Shown: positions 1 through 9,255 of the stretch, in pieces
Position numbering within the stretch: position 1 is the stretch's first letter
Layout of the letters: each line of letters opens with the position of its first letter
Assembly: GCF_008364685.1 (NCBI RefSeq)
Contig: NZ_VTTL01000002.1
Coordinates: 372,001 to 436,000 of the forward strand
Length of the DNA stretch: 64,000 nt
Direction: 5' to 3'
Source of the DNA: Xanthobacter oligotrophicus
GTDB taxonomy: Bacteria > Pseudomonadota > Alphaproteobacteria > Rhizobiales > Xanthobacteraceae
Position numbers and translations under genes: made by a program
The notes under the pieces: generated by a model
Databases searched by the model: none
What the model saw: the letters and a program-made list of their open reading frames with translations, nothing else
What the model was told of the DNA's origin: nothing

Positions 1-2
1 TG

Positions 3-248
3 CTTCCCGCCGCCACGCGCACCGAAATCTGGCAGCACGCCGGTGCCGACGTCAGCACCATGAGCGGGGTGATGGAAGTCGATGAACTCGTTGATGCGGC
101 GCTGGTCGGTTTCGACCGCCGCGAGGCTGTCACGATCCCGCCGCTGCCCGATGTGGAGCAGTGGAACGCCTATCAGGCCGCCCGTCAGGCCATGCTCCCG
201 AACACGCGCCAGAAACACGCCGCAGCGCGCTATCGGACGGCAGTCTGA
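3..248 (+). CDS. SDR-family oxidoreductase, C-terminal fragment (5' end outside window)
   Basis: The reading frame is open from the window edge to the TGA at 246-248, giving about 81 residues. It begins LPAATRTEIW and includes MEVDELVDAAL and a proline-rich PPLPDVEQW segment. This is the tail pattern of short-chain dehydrogenases of the YdfG/DltE type, where a loop after the last Rossmann strand is followed by helices that shape the substrate pocket. The Rossmann motif and the YxxxK active site lie upstream of the window. The substrate cannot be assigned. An in-frame ATG at 60 is an internal Met, not the start. Confidence 0.6.
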   Translation, partial: LPAATRTEIWQHAGADVSTMSGVMEVDELVDAALVGFDRREAVTIPPLPDVEQWNAYQAARQAMLPNTRQKHAAARYRTAV

Positions 249-312
249 GCATTCCAGCAGCCAATCTCCCGCCGGAGGCGGGCGTCAGCAGTTACCTTGA
301 AAGCAGACCATC

Positions 313-1314
313 ATGAAGGCCTTCATCGTCGACAAATACAAAAAGGGTGGCACCCTCCGCTTCGGCGACATGCCGGAGCCAGTGTTGCGGGATGACGATG
401 TCCTGGTCACGATCCACGCTGCCGGGCTCAACCCTCTGGATTCCAAAATCCGCGATGGGGCCTTCAAGCCCCTCCTTCCGTATCGCCCGCCCTTCGTGCT
501 GGGCCACGACATGGCCGGCGTGGTCGCCCGGGTGGGCTCCAAAGTCCGTCGATTCAAGGTGGGTGACGAGGTCTATGCCCGACCGCGCGATGGCCGCGTC
601 GGGACCTTCGCCGAAGCGATTTCCATCAATGAGGCCGATCTTGCGCTGAAGCCGAAGAACCTGACCATGGCGGAAGCGGCTGCCATTCCCCTGGTGGGAC
701 TGACCGCCTGGCAGGCATTGGTCGAGCGAGCCGGTCTGCGAAAAGGGCAGAAGGTCCTCATACACGCGGGCTCGGGAGGCGTTGGGACGTTCGCTATTCA
801 GTTGGCCAAGCATCTCGGAGCGACGGTCGCTACGACGACGAGTACAGCCAATGTCGAGCTCGTCAGAAGCCTCGGCGCCGATGTCGTTATCGACTACAAG
901 AAGCAGGACTTCGAAAAGGTCCTGACTGGTTACGACGTCGTATTGAACAGCCTGGACGGCGACACACTCCAAAAATCCCTCAGCGTGCTGAAGCCGGGCG
1001 GAAAACTGATTTCCATCTCCGGCCCACCGGACCCCGATTTCGCCCGGCAACAAGGGCTGAACTGGTTCCTGCGTCCGCTTATGCGTCTTCTCAGCTTCGG
1101 CATACGAAGGAAGGCCAAGGTCCGGGGGATTGGCTATTCATTCCTGTTCATGCGGGCGGACGGCGGGCAGTTGAGCCAGATCACATCGCTGATCGAAGCC
1201 GGGATCATTCGCCCGATCATGGATCGGATTTTCCCGTTCGAAGCGACCAATGAAGCGTTGGTCTACATCGAAACCGGACGGTCAAAAGGCAAGGTCGTCG
1301 TCGAGCTTAGGTGA
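313..1314 (+). CDS. NADP-dependent quinone oxidoreductase-like alcohol dehydrogenase (MDR superfamily)
   Basis: A 333-residue medium-chain dehydrogenase/reductase of the zeta-crystallin/QOR group. The N-terminal GroES-like domain contains GHDMAGVVARVG (about residues 57-68). The C-terminal Rossmann domain has HAGSGGVGTFAIQLAK (about 152-167), the AxGGVG-type nucleotide loop. The cysteine cluster of the structural zinc site of classical alcohol dehydrogenases is not visible, as expected for zinc-free QOR enzymes. It would reduce quinones or enones with NADPH in the cytoplasm. It starts 64 bases after the SDR gene, and two adjacent oxidoreductases suggest a detoxification or redox pair. The natural substrate is unknown. 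Confidence 0.85.
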   Translation: MKAFIVDKYKKGGTLRFGDMPEPVLRDDDVLVTIHAAGLNPLDSKIRDGAFKPLLPYRPPFVLGHDMAGVVARVGSKVRRFKVGDEVYARPRDGRVGTFAEAISINEADLALKPKNLTMAEAAAIPLVGLTAWQALVERAGLRKGQKVLIHAGSGGVGTFAIQLAKHLGATVATTTSTANVELVRSLGADVVIDYKKQDFEKVLTGYDVVLNSLDGDTLQKSLSVLKPGGKLISISGPPDPDFARQQGLNWFLRPLMRLLSFGIRRKAKVRGIGYSFLFMRADGGQLSQITSLIEAGIIRPIMDRIFPFEATNEALVYIETGRSKGKVVVELR

Positions 1315-1370
1315 CGGCGGGTTCCCTCCAGCTGAAGCACGGGCGCCGCTGAAGCGTGTGTCCTTTGCCA

Positions 1371-1502
1371 ATATGCGAGGAAGCCATCGTGAATCCGACC
1401 CGCAAGCACGCACGGAACGGCATGCTGTCGCCCGTCGAGTTCGAACGGCTGCACAAAAAGCCAGCCGAGGGCGTCTGGAAAACTCGGGGCGGCTCAGTCT
1501 GA
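1371..1502 (+). pseudogene. IS3-family transposase (OrfB) C-terminal remnant
   Basis: In the frame ending with TGA at 1500-1502 the translation contains NPTRKHARNGMLSPVEFE. This is the conserved end of IS3-family OrfB integrases, normally preceded by a Y-N motif; here the sequence reads IVNPTRKH. No DDE catalytic core is present upstream, where the preceding gene's stop is only about 60 bases away. No terminal inverted repeats are visible. It is a decayed scrap of an insertion sequence lying between the QOR gene and apt. Confidence 0.55.
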
Positions 1503-1529
1503 TGGGAGCCCGGCACCGCCGGGCGGCCC

Positions 1530-2066
1530 TCAATGGCCGGAGAAGGACACCAGGGTGCGCACTGACACGCCCGCCCGCCTCAGCTTGTCGGCGCCGCCGA
1601 GGTCCGGCAGGTCGACGATGAAGCAGGCCGCTTCCACCGCCGCGCCGCAGGTCTGAAGCAGCTTCACCGCGCCGGTGGCGGTGCCGCCCGTGGCGACGAG
1701 ATCGTCCACCAGCAGCACGCGCTCGCCGGGCATCACGGCATCCACATGCATTTCGATCTCGTCCTCGCCGTATTCGAGGGCGTAGGCCATGCGCACGGTC
1801 TGGTGGGGCAGCTTGCCCTTCTTGCGGATGGGCACGAAGCCGGCCGAGAGCTGGTGCGCCACCGCCCCGCCAAGGATGAAGCCGCGCGCCTCGATGCCGG
1901 CCACCTTGTCGATCTTGGCACCCGCCCAGGGCTGCACCAGTTCATCCACCGCGCGGCGGAAGGCGCGGGCGTCGCCGAGCAGGGTGGTGATGTCGCGGAA
2001 CAGGATGCCCGGCTTGGGATAGTCCGGGATGGTGCGGATGCTGGCGGCAAAATCCGCGGGTGACAT
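1530..2066 (-). CDS. apt: adenine phosphoribosyltransferase
   Basis: 178 residues, the usual length for Apt. It converts adenine plus PRPP to AMP in purine salvage, in the cytoplasm. The diagnostic PRPP-binding loop [14 protein letters not shown] lies near residues 117-130, and the adenine-side segment [15 protein letters not shown] near 55-69. The N-terminus ([16 protein letters not shown]) is typical of the family. It is transcribed in the same direction as the bc1 operon upstream but is separated from it by an intrinsic terminator at 2262-2284, so it is probably an independent unit. Confidence 0.95.
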   Translation of the reverse strand: MSPADFAASIRTIPDYPKPGILFRDITTLLGDARAFRRAVDELVQPWAGAKIDKVAGIEARGFILGGAVAHQLSAGFVPIRKKGKLPHQTVRMAYALEYGEDEIEMHVDAVMPGERVLLVDDLVATGGTATGAVKLLQTCGAAVEAACFIVDLPDLGGADKLRRAGVSVRTLVSFSGH

Positions 2067-2261
2067 CGGGCGCTCCGGGAATAGCTGCGCTTCCTTACGG
2101 CCGGAAACGGCGAAGGAAAAGCACGTTGACGCGGCACCGCCTCACGAATGGGCGAGACGCATAACCGATGTCGGCCGCGCCGTGCCGTGTCGCGCTCACG
2201 CACGGGATGCCCCCGTGATGCGGGGCGGGGTCGCGGCAATTCCTGGCGGCACCTGCAAAAG

Positions 2262-2284
2262 AAAAAGGGCCCCGAAGGGCCCTT
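2262..2284 (-). terminator. intrinsic terminator of the petABC operon
   Basis: Read on the minus strand, AAGGGCCC, a TTCG tetraloop and GGGCCCTT form an 8-bp perfect stem, followed directly by more T residues (AAAAA on the plus strand at 2262-2266). It sits just beyond the petC stop codon and upstream of apt. Confidence 0.85.
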
Positions 2285-2307
2285 GATCGTCGGGGAAGGG
2301 ACGCGGC

Positions 2308-3159
2308 TCAGTGCGCCACGTGCTGCCACACCTTCTTCTTGGTGAAGTAGAGCAGGCCGGACAGGACGATCAGGAAGATCATCACCTGGAAGCCGATGCG
2401 CTTGCGCTCCTCGAGCTTGGGCTCGGCCACCCACATCATGAAGGCGGCGACATCGCTGGAATACTGGTCCACCGTCTGCGGCGCGCCGTCCGGATATTCC
2501 ACCTGGCCGTCGCTGATGGGCTTCGGCATGGCGATCTGGTGGCCCGGGAAATACGCGTTGTAGTTCAGGCCCGGCTGGAGATGCACGCCGGTCGGCGCAT
2601 CCTCGTAACCGGTGAGCAGCGCGTGGATATAGTCCACGCCATGCTCCTGGTACTGGATGAAGGCGTCGGTGATGAAGCCGGGGAAGCCCACGTGGTAGGA
2701 GCGGGCCTTGGCGAGCACGGAGAAGTCCGGCGGCAGCGCACCGCCGTTGGCGGCGCGGGCGGCGTTGTCGTTCGGGAACGGCGCGGGCCAGTGGTCCGAC
2801 AGGCGGCCGGGGCGCTGGAACATGTCGCCCGCGTCGTTCGGCCCGTCGGTGATCTGGTACTCGCCAGCCACCTGCTTGGCCTGGGCTTCGGTGAAGCCGG
2901 GGCCACCCGGCTGGGCGAGGTTGCGGAAGGAGAGGTAGTTCGCCGAGTGGCAGGCGCTGCACACTTCCTTGAACACCTTGAAGCCGCGCTGGAGCTGGCC
3001 GCGGTCGTAGGTGCCAAACGGACCCGCGAACGACCAGGACAGGCGGGGCGGGCGGCCGTCGTGACCGCCGCCGCCTTCGGACGCGAGCGCGCCGGCCGTG
3101 CCCGAGGCCAGGAGGAGCGCCGCCGCGACGGCACCGAAGAGACTGCTACGAATGGTCAT
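2308..3159 (-). CDS. petC: cytochrome c1 of the bc1 complex
   Basis: 283 residues. A Sec signal peptide ends near ALA-SE (about residue 26). The covalent haem site CSACH is at residues 67-71, an acidic/glycine-rich lumenal domain follows, a PMPKP-like segment (AMPKPISDG) probably carries the axial Met, and one C-terminal membrane helix (about 258-275) anchors it before a KKK cytoplasmic tail. It passes electrons from the Rieske centre to a soluble or membrane cytochrome c in the periplasm. It is the third gene of petA-petB-petC, 21 bases after petB. It is a separate gene here, unlike the fused cytochrome b/c1 (fbcH) of Bradyrhizobium. Confidence 0.95.
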   Translation of the reverse strand: MTIRSSLFGAVAAALLLASGTAGALASEGGGGHDGRPPRLSWSFAGPFGTYDRGQLQRGFKVFKEVCSACHSANYLSFRNLAQPGGPGFTEAQAKQVAGEYQITDGPNDAGDMFQRPGRLSDHWPAPFPNDNAARAANGGALPPDFSVLAKARSYHVGFPGFITDAFIQYQEHGVDYIHALLTGYEDAPTGVHLQPGLNYNAYFPGHQIAMPKPISDGQVEYPDGAPQTVDQYSSDVAAFMMWVAEPKLEERKRIGFQVMIFLIVLSGLLYFTKKKVWQHVAH

Positions 3160-3180
3160 TGCTGTTCTCTCCGCGCCGGC

Positions 3181-4455
3181 TCACTTGGTCTCGGGGCCGG
3201 CCGCACCGGCGACCACCACCGCTCCACCCTTGCTCTTGGCAAGGACGGCGTCCGCGATGGAGGCCGGCACAGGCTTCGGACGTTCGAACAGGCCGAGCAG
3301 CGGCAGGATGACGAGGAAGTGGGCAAAGTAATAGACAGTGAAGATGCGCGAGGCGATGACGTAGCCGCCATCGGCCGGCTGCGAGCCGAGATAGCCGAGG
3401 CCGACGCACACCGCCGCGAAGATCCAGAAGAACTGCCGGTACAGCGGGCGATACTTGGCCGAGCGCACCTTGGAGGTGTCGAGCCAAGGCAGAAACGCCA
3501 GCACCGCAATGGCCGCGAACATGGCCAGCACGCCACCGAGCTTATCCGGAACCGAGCGCAGGATCGCGTAGAACGGCAGGTAATACCATTCCGGTACGAT
3601 GTGGGCCGGGGTCGCGAGCGGGTTGGCCGGGATGTAGTTGTCCGAATGGCCGAGATAGTTCGGGATGTAGAAGATGAACCAGGAGAAGAAGATCAGGAAC
3701 ACCACCATGGCGAAGGTGTCCTTGATGGTGGCGTAGGGGGTGAAGGGCACCGTGTCCTTCTCGACATTCTTGATGTCGACGCCGTCCGGGTTGTTCTGGC
3801 CCACGTGGTGGAGCGCCCAGATGTGCAGTCCCACGACGCCGGCGATCATGAACGGCAGCAGGTAGTGGAGCGAGAAGAAGCGGTTCAGCGTGGGCGCGCC
3901 CACCGAATAGCCGCCCCACAGCCACTGCACGATGGTCTCACCCACCAGCGGGATGGCCGAGAACAGGTTGGTGATCACGGTGGCGCCCCAGAAGGACATC
4001 TGGCCCCAGGGCAGCACATAGCCCATGAAGCCGGTGGCCATCATGAGCAGATAGATGATCACGCCGAGGATCCACAACACCTCGCGCGGGGCCTTGTAGG
4101 ACCCGTAATACATGCCGCGGAACATGTGGATGTACACCGCGATGAAGAACATCGAGGCGCCGTTAGCGTGGATGTAGCGGATCAGCCAGCCATAGCTCAC
4201 GTCGCGCATGATGTGCTCGACGCGCTCAAACGCCACCGGCGCATACGCCACGTAGTGCATGGCGAGCACCACGCCGGAGATGATCTGGCAAACCAGCATC
4301 AGGCTCAGGATGGCACCGAAGGTCCACATGTAATTGAGATTCTTCGGCACCGGATAGGCGATGGCCGAGGAATGAATCAGCCCGACGATCGGCAAGCGGC
4401 TTTCGAACCACTGCGCGACCTTCCCCTTGGGCTGGTAGGTGGAATGTCCTTCCAT
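3181..4455 (-). CDS. petB: cytochrome b of the bc1 complex
   Basis: 424 residues with eight or so hydrophobic helices. It carries the two b-type haems and the Qo and Qi quinone sites. Haem histidines sit in the second and fourth helices (around AMHYVAYAP and ALHHVGQ). The [13 protein letters not shown] block marks the Qo-site PEWY loop. The start at 4455 gives [10 protein letters not shown] and lies 37 bases after petA, consistent with one transcript. The C-terminal tail (ends AAGPETK) is alanine-rich. Confidence 0.97.
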   Translation of the reverse strand: MEGHSTYQPKGKVAQWFESRLPIVGLIHSSAIAYPVPKNLNYMWTFGAILSLMLVCQIISGVVLAMHYVAYAPVAFERVEHIMRDVSYGWLIRYIHANGASMFFIAVYIHMFRGMYYGSYKAPREVLWILGVIIYLLMMATGFMGYVLPWGQMSFWGATVITNLFSAIPLVGETIVQWLWGGYSVGAPTLNRFFSLHYLLPFMIAGVVGLHIWALHHVGQNNPDGVDIKNVEKDTVPFTPYATIKDTFAMVVFLIFFSWFIFYIPNYLGHSDNYIPANPLATPAHIVPEWYYLPFYAILRSVPDKLGGVLAMFAAIAVLAFLPWLDTSKVRSAKYRPLYRQFFWIFAAVCVGLGYLGSQPADGGYVIASRIFTVYYFAHFLVILPLLGLFERPKPVPASIADAVLAKSKGGAVVVAGAAGPETK

Positions 4456-4492
4456 GGGTCCAACCTTTTTGATAGCGGCGACGATGCGCGCG

Positions 4493-5020
4493 TCAGCCGA
4501 TCACGATCTTGGTGTCGGAGGTGAAAGCGTAGGGCGGGAGCGCCAGGTTGAGCGGCGCCGGTCCCTGCCGGATGCGGCCCGACGTGTCGTAGACCGAGCC
4601 GTGGCAGGGGCAGAACCAGCCGTTGTACTGGCCCTGATGGCCGAGCGGCACGCAGCCGAGGTGGGTGCAGATGCCGATCACCACCAGCCACTGGTCCTTG
4701 CCCGCCTTCACGCGGTCCTGGTCGGGCTGCGGATCGGGCAGCGCGGAGAGGGGCACGTCCTGCGCCGCCTTGATCTCCTCCGCCGTGCGGTGGGAGATGA
4801 AGATGGGCTTGCCGCGCCACTGCACGGTGACGATCTGCCCCACGGCGATGGGGGAAATGTCCACTTCGGTCGTGGAGAGCGCGAGCACCGAGGCATCGGG
4901 CTGCAGCTGGGAGATGAACGGCCACACCATCGCGGCGGCCCCGACGGCACCCACCGCACCCGTGGCGATGTAGAGGAAATCCCGACGCGTCGTCGTGTCC
5001 GACGTCTCCGTATGTGCCAC
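4493..5020 (-). CDS. petA: Rieske iron-sulfur subunit of the bc1 complex
   Basis: 175 residues when started at the GTG at 5018-5020. That start is chosen because GGGGA lies about seven bases upstream and because the protein then begins [21 protein letters not shown], the usual N-terminus with a twin-arginine (TRRDF) Tat motif and a single membrane anchor. The longer open frame to 5110 adds a non-conserved extension. Cluster-binding boxes CTHLGC and CPCHGS are both intact. It is first in the petABC operon and oxidises ubiquinol at the Qo site. Confidence 0.95.
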   Translation of the reverse strand: MAHTETSDTTTRRDFLYIATGAVGAVGAAAMVWPFISQLQPDASVLALSTTEVDISPIAVGQIVTVQWRGKPIFISHRTAEEIKAAQDVPLSALPDPQPDQDRVKAGKDQWLVVIGICTHLGCVPLGHQGQYNGWFCPCHGSVYDTSGRIRQGPAPLNLALPPYAFTSDTKIVIG

Positions 5021-5290
5021 GGCGCAGTCCCCGATCTGTTGTCGTCTCGGCGCGCGCCCGCAATCCAGCGGATTGCAAGCCACACGCGATGTGGCGTCGC
5101 ACGAGCCCATGCGGCGCCACTTTCAAGGGCCTCTAATTGCACCCCCGCCTCATCTTGTCCAGATCGTGGCCGTGCGGCACGCGGTCCTGCCATAATGCGC
5201 CCCGCCCGATCGATCTTGCGGCCCCTGCGCAAATGGTGTCCATCCTCTCGCCCGCCGTTGCCGGCAAACGCGCGAAAGGCCCGGCCTCGC

Positions 5291-5749
5291 ATGATTCTCG
5301 CCCTCTATTGTCCTGATATTGCCCAAAATGCAGGCACCTGCCTGCGCACCGGGGCGTGCCTCGGCGTCGAGGTGCACCTCATCGAGCCTGCAGGCTTTCC
5401 CGTGGGTGATGCGGGCTTCCGTCGCGCCGGGATGGATTATATCGATCAGGTCACATGGCGGCGGCACGCCTCCTTCGACGCCTTCGACAGCGCCCGCCGG
5501 GCCGCGAACCGGCGCCTGGTGCTGTTCACCACCCACGGCGCCGAGCCCCTGTTCGGCTTCCGCTTCCAGCCCGACGACGTGCTGCTGTTCGGCCGGGAAT
5601 CGGCGGGCGTGCCCGAGAGCGTCCATACCGTCGCGGACGCCCGCCTGCGCATTCCCATGCGGGCCGGGGCGCGGTCCCTCAACGTGGCGGTGAGCGCGGG
5701 GATCGCGGTGGCCGAGGCCCTGCGCCAGACCGGCGGCCTGCCGGATTGA
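5291..5749 (+). CDS. trmL: tRNA (cytidine(34)-2'-O)-methyltransferase
   Basis: 152 residues, a minimal SPOUT-class RNA methyltransferase. The N-terminus [19 protein letters not shown] is the family signature (asparagine and arginine of the RNA site). The C-terminal knot carries [31 protein letters not shown] and the Ser-Leu-Asn of the AdoMet loop. It methylates the wobble ribose of tRNA-Leu in homologues. It diverges from petA across about 270 bases that should hold both promoters. Confidence 0.93.
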   Translation: MILALYCPDIAQNAGTCLRTGACLGVEVHLIEPAGFPVGDAGFRRAGMDYIDQVTWRRHASFDAFDSARRAANRRLVLFTTHGAEPLFGFRFQPDDVLLFGRESAGVPESVHTVADARLRIPMRAGARSLNVAVSAGIAVAEALRQTGGLPD

Positions 5750-5850
5750 GCCCAGTGCACCTGCCTTGCTTTCTTCCGCCACGCCAAAGCGATAAAAGCC
5801 CGAACCAAGAAGACCTGATCCCGAAGCGATCAAGACAGGCGGAGCGCCCC

Positions 5851-6798
5851 ATGTGCCCCTCGACCTTCGCGCCCGATACGGCATCCGCACCCGAAACCGC
5901 CGGTGATGGGATCCTGGAGGAGCGCCGCAGCCGCGCCCGATCCTGGTTCGAGGAGTTGCAGGGCCGCATCATCGCCGCCTTCGAAACGCTGGAAGATGAG
6001 GCCGACGGCGCCCTCTATGCCGGCGCGCACGGCCGATTCGCCCGCACTCCCTGGTCGCGCACCGACCATACCGGCACGCCCGGCGGCGGCGGCACCATGG
6101 CGCTCATGCGCGGGCGCCTGTTCGAGAAAGTGGGGGTGCACACCTCCACCGTGTTCGGTGAATTCGCACCGGAATTCCGCAGCCAGATCCCCGGTGCGGC
6201 CGAGGACCCGCGCTTCTGGGCGTCGGGCATCTCCCTCATCGCCCACATGGCGAACCCGCACGTGCCGGCAGTGCACATGAACACGCGCTTCGTGGTCACC
6301 ACCAAGGCGTGGTTTGGTGGCGGCGCCGACCTCACCCCCGTGCTCGACCGCCGCCGCACCCAGGACGACCCGGACACGGTGGCCTTCCACGCCGCTTTGG
6401 CAGGCGCCTGCGCGACCCACACGGTGGCCGACTACGAGCGCTACAAGACGTGGTGCGACGACTATTTCTTCCTGAAGCACAGGAATGAGATGCGCGGCAT
6501 CGGCGGCATCTTCTACGACTATCTCGACAGCGCGTCGTCCGGCACCGGCACGTGGGAGGAGGATTTCGCCTTCACTCGCGACGTGGGGCTCGCCTTCCTC
6601 GACATCTACCCGACGTTGGTGCGAGCCAACATGGGTCAGCCCTGGAGCGAGGCGGACCGCGAGGAACAGCTGGTGCGGCGCGGGCGCTATGTGGAATTCA
6701 ACCTGCTTTACGATCGCGGCACCATCTTCGGCCTGAAGACCGGCGGCAATGTGGATTCGATCCTCTCCTCCATGCCGCCGGTGGTGAAGTGGCCGTGA
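5851..6798 (+). CDS. hemF: oxygen-dependent coproporphyrinogen III oxidase
   Basis: 315 residues, standard for HemF. It oxidatively decarboxylates coproporphyrinogen III to protoporphyrinogen IX in haem synthesis. Family blocks include [33 protein letters not shown] (Arg and metal/substrate-site His), [13 protein letters not shown] and [14 protein letters not shown]. The ATG at 5851 is chosen over upstream in-frame starts that overlap trmL; it gives [10 protein letters not shown], 101 bases after the trmL stop. A haem gene beside the bc1 operon fits a respiratory neighbourhood. Confidence 0.96.
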   Translation: MCPSTFAPDTASAPETAGDGILEERRSRARSWFEELQGRIIAAFETLEDEADGALYAGAHGRFARTPWSRTDHTGTPGGGGTMALMRGRLFEKVGVHTSTVFGEFAPEFRSQIPGAAEDPRFWASGISLIAHMANPHVPAVHMNTRFVVTTKAWFGGGADLTPVLDRRRTQDDPDTVAFHAALAGACATHTVADYERYKTWCDDYFFLKHRNEMRGIGGIFYDYLDSASSGTGTWEEDFAFTRDVGLAFLDIYPTLVRANMGQPWSEADREEQLVRRGRYVEFNLLYDRGTIFGLKTGGNVDSILSSMPPVVKWP

Positions 6799-6871
6799 TC
6801 GGGCCGTCATGAACGCCGGCTAAGGCTGGCCCGGCGGCGTCGCGCATCGACGACAGCGGGAGACTGAAGCC

Positions 6872-7093
6872 ATGGCGTTCGCGCCCGGAGATATCGTTCA
6901 GCTCAAGTCCGGCAGCCCGGCCCTCACCGTGGTGACGGCCTCGGAAACCGAAGTGTCGGTGGTCTGGTACGCGGAGGAGGACGACGCCTTCCGCACCCAT
7001 ACCCTTCCGGTCATCGCCCTCGAGAAGCTCGAAGTCGCCGACTTCGAGGAAGAGGACGAGGAAGAAGACGAAGAGGAAGAAGACGAGGACTGA
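6872..7093 (+). CDS. DUF2158 (YodC-like) small protein with polyacidic tail
   Basis: 73 residues. The first half (MAFAPGDIVQLKSGSPALTV) is the DUF2158/YodC signature, a small beta-barrel-like domain of unknown function. The last 16 residues are only Glu and Asp apart from one Phe, an unusually acidic tail. It starts 73 bases after hemF and ends four bases from the convergent cca stop codon, with no room for a separate terminator. Confidence 0.8.
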   Translation: MAFAPGDIVQLKSGSPALTVVTASETEVSVVWYAEEDDAFRTHTLPVIALEKLEVADFEEEDEEEDEEEEDED

Positions 7094-7097
7094 CGCC

Positions 7098-8318
7098 TCA
7101 GGCGCCGGACGACGTCCTGGCCGCTTCCGCGAGGAGGCTGGAGACGACCGCGGGGTCCGTCGGAAAATCGGCGGCGATCCATCGGGCCTCGGCCCGGGCC
7201 AGTGCCGCGCCGAGCGCGCGGCCGGGGGTGAGCCCCAGCGCCATCAGGTCGGCAGCGGCGAACGGCAGGCGCGGCGGCATCCAGGATGCCGCCATGGCCG
7301 CCACCGCCTCCATGCCGCCCCGGCCATGGGCGGCGGCGAGCAACGCGAGGTCCAGCGCCGCATCCACGCCGTTCCGGTACAAAAACGCCCGCACCGCCCG
7401 GGCGTCGGGCAGGTCCGGCACGGTCGCCGACAGGGCGGCGAGCCGGCGGGCCTCCGCATTGGATAGCCGCAGCCGTTCGCGCAGGCGCACCGCATCATCA
7501 CTGACGCGCACGGCGAGAGCCGCGAGCCGGCGAATCGGGTCGGGCTTCGCCTGCCACGCCCGCTCCAGCGTCGCGAGCCGCGTGAACGCCCCCACGTCGG
7601 CGATGCCGGCAATCAGCGGCTGGAGCAGGCCGGCATCGCTCATGACGGCGAGAGTCGCTGCGGCGCCGGGCGCCACCAGCAGCTTCAGCATCTCCGCCCG
7701 CACCCGCTCCCGCGACAGGGTGAGAAGGCCGGCCCGCAGGCGCACGCTGGCGATGAAGGCTTCCCTGTCCACGGGACCTGCGCCATAGGCGGCATGGAAG
7801 CGGAACAGGCGCAGGATGCGCAGGTAATCCTCGCGGATGCGCGCCTGCGGGTCGCCAATGAAGCGGATGCGCCGGGCGGTGAGATCCGACAGACCCCCCA
7901 CCAGGTCCACCACCGCCCCATCCGCCGTCGCATAGAGGGCGTTGAGGGTGAAGTCGCGCCGCTCGGCATCATGCAGCCAGTTGCGCCCAAAGCGGACCAC
8001 CGCGCGGCGGCCGTCGGTCTCCATATCCTCGCGCAGGGTGGTGACCTCGAAGGCATGGTGGTCCGCCACCACGGTCACGGTGCCATGCTCGACGCCGGTG
8101 GGCACCGGCTTCAGGCCCGCCTTGCGCGCCCGCTCGGCCACCACCTCGGGAACGGCGGTGGTGGCGATGTCCACGTCCGAGACCGGAAGGCCGAGCAGGG
8201 TGTTGCGCACCGCGCCGCCCACCACGCGCGCCTCTTCCCCGTCCGCATTGAGCGCGGCCAGCACGGCCATGAGGCCCGGCGTGCGCCAGAACGGCGCGCC
8301 GACGATGGACAGGCTCAT
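7098..8318 (-). CDS. cca: CCA tRNA nucleotidyltransferase / poly(A) polymerase family
   Basis: 406 residues from the ATG at 8316-8318, which shares ATGA with the DUF6111 stop. It adds or repairs the 3' CCA of tRNA with CTP and ATP. The nucleotidyltransferase head has ARVVGGAVRNTLLG (nucleotide-binding GG-R) and DVDIATT (metal-binding DxD) near residues 24-50. The RNA-binding block GRNWLHDAERRDFTLNAL follows, then the helical neck and body. A start further upstream is rejected because it reads through DUF6111. It is last in the DUF1285-Nudix-DUF6111-cca operon. Confidence 0.94.
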   Translation of the reverse strand: MSLSIVGAPFWRTPGLMAVLAALNADGEEARVVGGAVRNTLLGLPVSDVDIATTAVPEVVAERARKAGLKPVPTGVEHGTVTVVADHHAFEVTTLREDMETDGRRAVVRFGRNWLHDAERRDFTLNALYATADGAVVDLVGGLSDLTARRIRFIGDPQARIREDYLRILRLFRFHAAYGAGPVDREAFIASVRLRAGLLTLSRERVRAEMLKLLVAPGAAATLAVMSDAGLLQPLIAGIADVGAFTRLATLERAWQAKPDPIRRLAALAVRVSDDAVRLRERLRLSNAEARRLAALSATVPDLPDARAVRAFLYRNGVDAALDLALLAAAHGRGGMEAVAAMAASWMPPRLPFAAADLMALGLTPGRALGAALARAEARWIAADFPTDPAVVSSLLAEAARTSSGA

Positions 8319-8575
8319 TCGAAACGCCCCGGCACGAATACGCCATCCTTCATCTGGGCGGGCACGTAGCGGCTGCCGGGCGGGGCCACATTGCCGTGCT
8401 CGAACAGGAACAGGCCCGCGACCACCAGCGCCACGGCCGTCGCCGCCACCAGCGCGAGGGCGCGCGGCGACCAGTGCTCCGGCACCACCGAACCCTTGGT
8501 GGCAAGCAGCAGCGCGCCGTAGAGCACGAACGGCGTAAGGAAAAGCGCGAACTCGACCAGGAAGCTGCGCAGCAT
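8315..8575 (-). CDS. DUF6111 small membrane protein
   Basis: 86 residues with two membrane helices (about 5-25 and 40-61), then a cytoplasmic or periplasmic tail ending VPGRFE. The pattern LVEFALFLTPFVLYG plus a C-terminal YVPAQMKDGVFVPG matches DUF6111, found almost only in Alphaproteobacteria between a Nudix hydrolase and cca. The function is unknown. Its start codon overlaps the Nudix stop by one base (TGATG) and its stop overlaps the cca start (ATGA), so translation is coupled. Confidence 0.8.
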   Translation of the reverse strand: MLRSFLVEFALFLTPFVLYGALLLATKGSVVPEHWSPRALALVAATAVALVVAGLFLFEHGNVAPPGSRYVPAQMKDGVFVPGRFE

Positions 8576-9255
8576 CAGGCGTAGACCTTTTCGTAGAGGT
8601 TGCGCAGCATGCCTGCGGTCGCCCCCCAGATATTCCGCCCTTCATAGGGCATAACGTAGAAATGGCGCAGCGTGCCCTTCCAGTCGCGCGACTGGCGCTC
8701 GTGGTTGCGCGGGCTCATGAGGAAGCTGAGCGGCACCTCGAACGCCTCGTCCACCTCCGCCGGATTGAGGGCCAGGACGTAAGCGGGATCCACAAGTCCC
8801 ACCACCGGCGCGATCCAGAAGCCGGTACCGGAGAGATATCCGTCCAGATAGCCGAGCGGCCGCACGAGGCGCTGATCGAGCCCCACTTCCTCCCACGCCT
8901 CGCGCAAGGCGGCATCCAGCTCATCCCGGTCGCCGGGATCGACCCGCCCGCCGGGAAAGGCGATCTGCCCGGCATGATTGGAGAGGCTCGACGACCTCAA
9001 AGTGAGGAGAATGGTGGGCTCGGGCCGGGCCACCACGGGAACCAGCACCGCCGCATGGCGGGGCGTCGCCGCCGGCGCGAGGCTCGCCTTCTCCGGCTGG
9101 AGGGCGTGGTCGCCATTGAGGCCGAGGAAGGCAGCCTGCGAATAAAAAGGCGGCGGCGCGGGGGACAGCCGCGCGGCGGCGCGGGCGAGGAAATCGGCGA
9201 GGGCGTCGGCTGTTCCAGTCGCGGCGGGAGCCTCCGCGTGGGTTTGGTGCGTCAT
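8575..9255 (-). CDS. CoA pyrophosphatase-type Nudix hydrolase
   Basis: 226 residues. The Nudix box GGRVDPGDRDELDAALREAW with the following EEVG is complete (G-x5-E-x7-RE-x2-EE-x-G pattern) near residues 103-126. The LRSSSLSNHAGQIAFPGG run just before it is the upstream signature of the CoA-diphosphatase subgroup (YeaB/NudL). It probably cleaves CoA or its derivatives to 3',5'-ADP and phosphopantetheine. It overlaps DUF1285 by ATGA at 9252-9255. Confidence 0.9.
   Translation of the reverse strand: MTHQTHAEAPAATGTADALADFLARAAARLSPAPPPFYSQAAFLGLNGDHALQPEKASLAPAATPRHAAVLVPVVARPEPTILLTLRSSSLSNHAGQIAFPGGRVDPGDRDELDAALREAWEEVGLDQRLVRPLGYLDGYLSGTGFWIAPVVGLVDPAYVLALNPAEVDEAFEVPLSFLMSPRNHERQSRDWKGTLRHFYVMPYEGRNIWGATAGMLRNLYEKVYA

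Noticed and set aside
2311-4524. 737-codon open frame on the plus strand across petC and petB
   Set aside because: It is an antisense shadow of two well-conserved genes, with His/Arg/Glu-rich composition and no family character.
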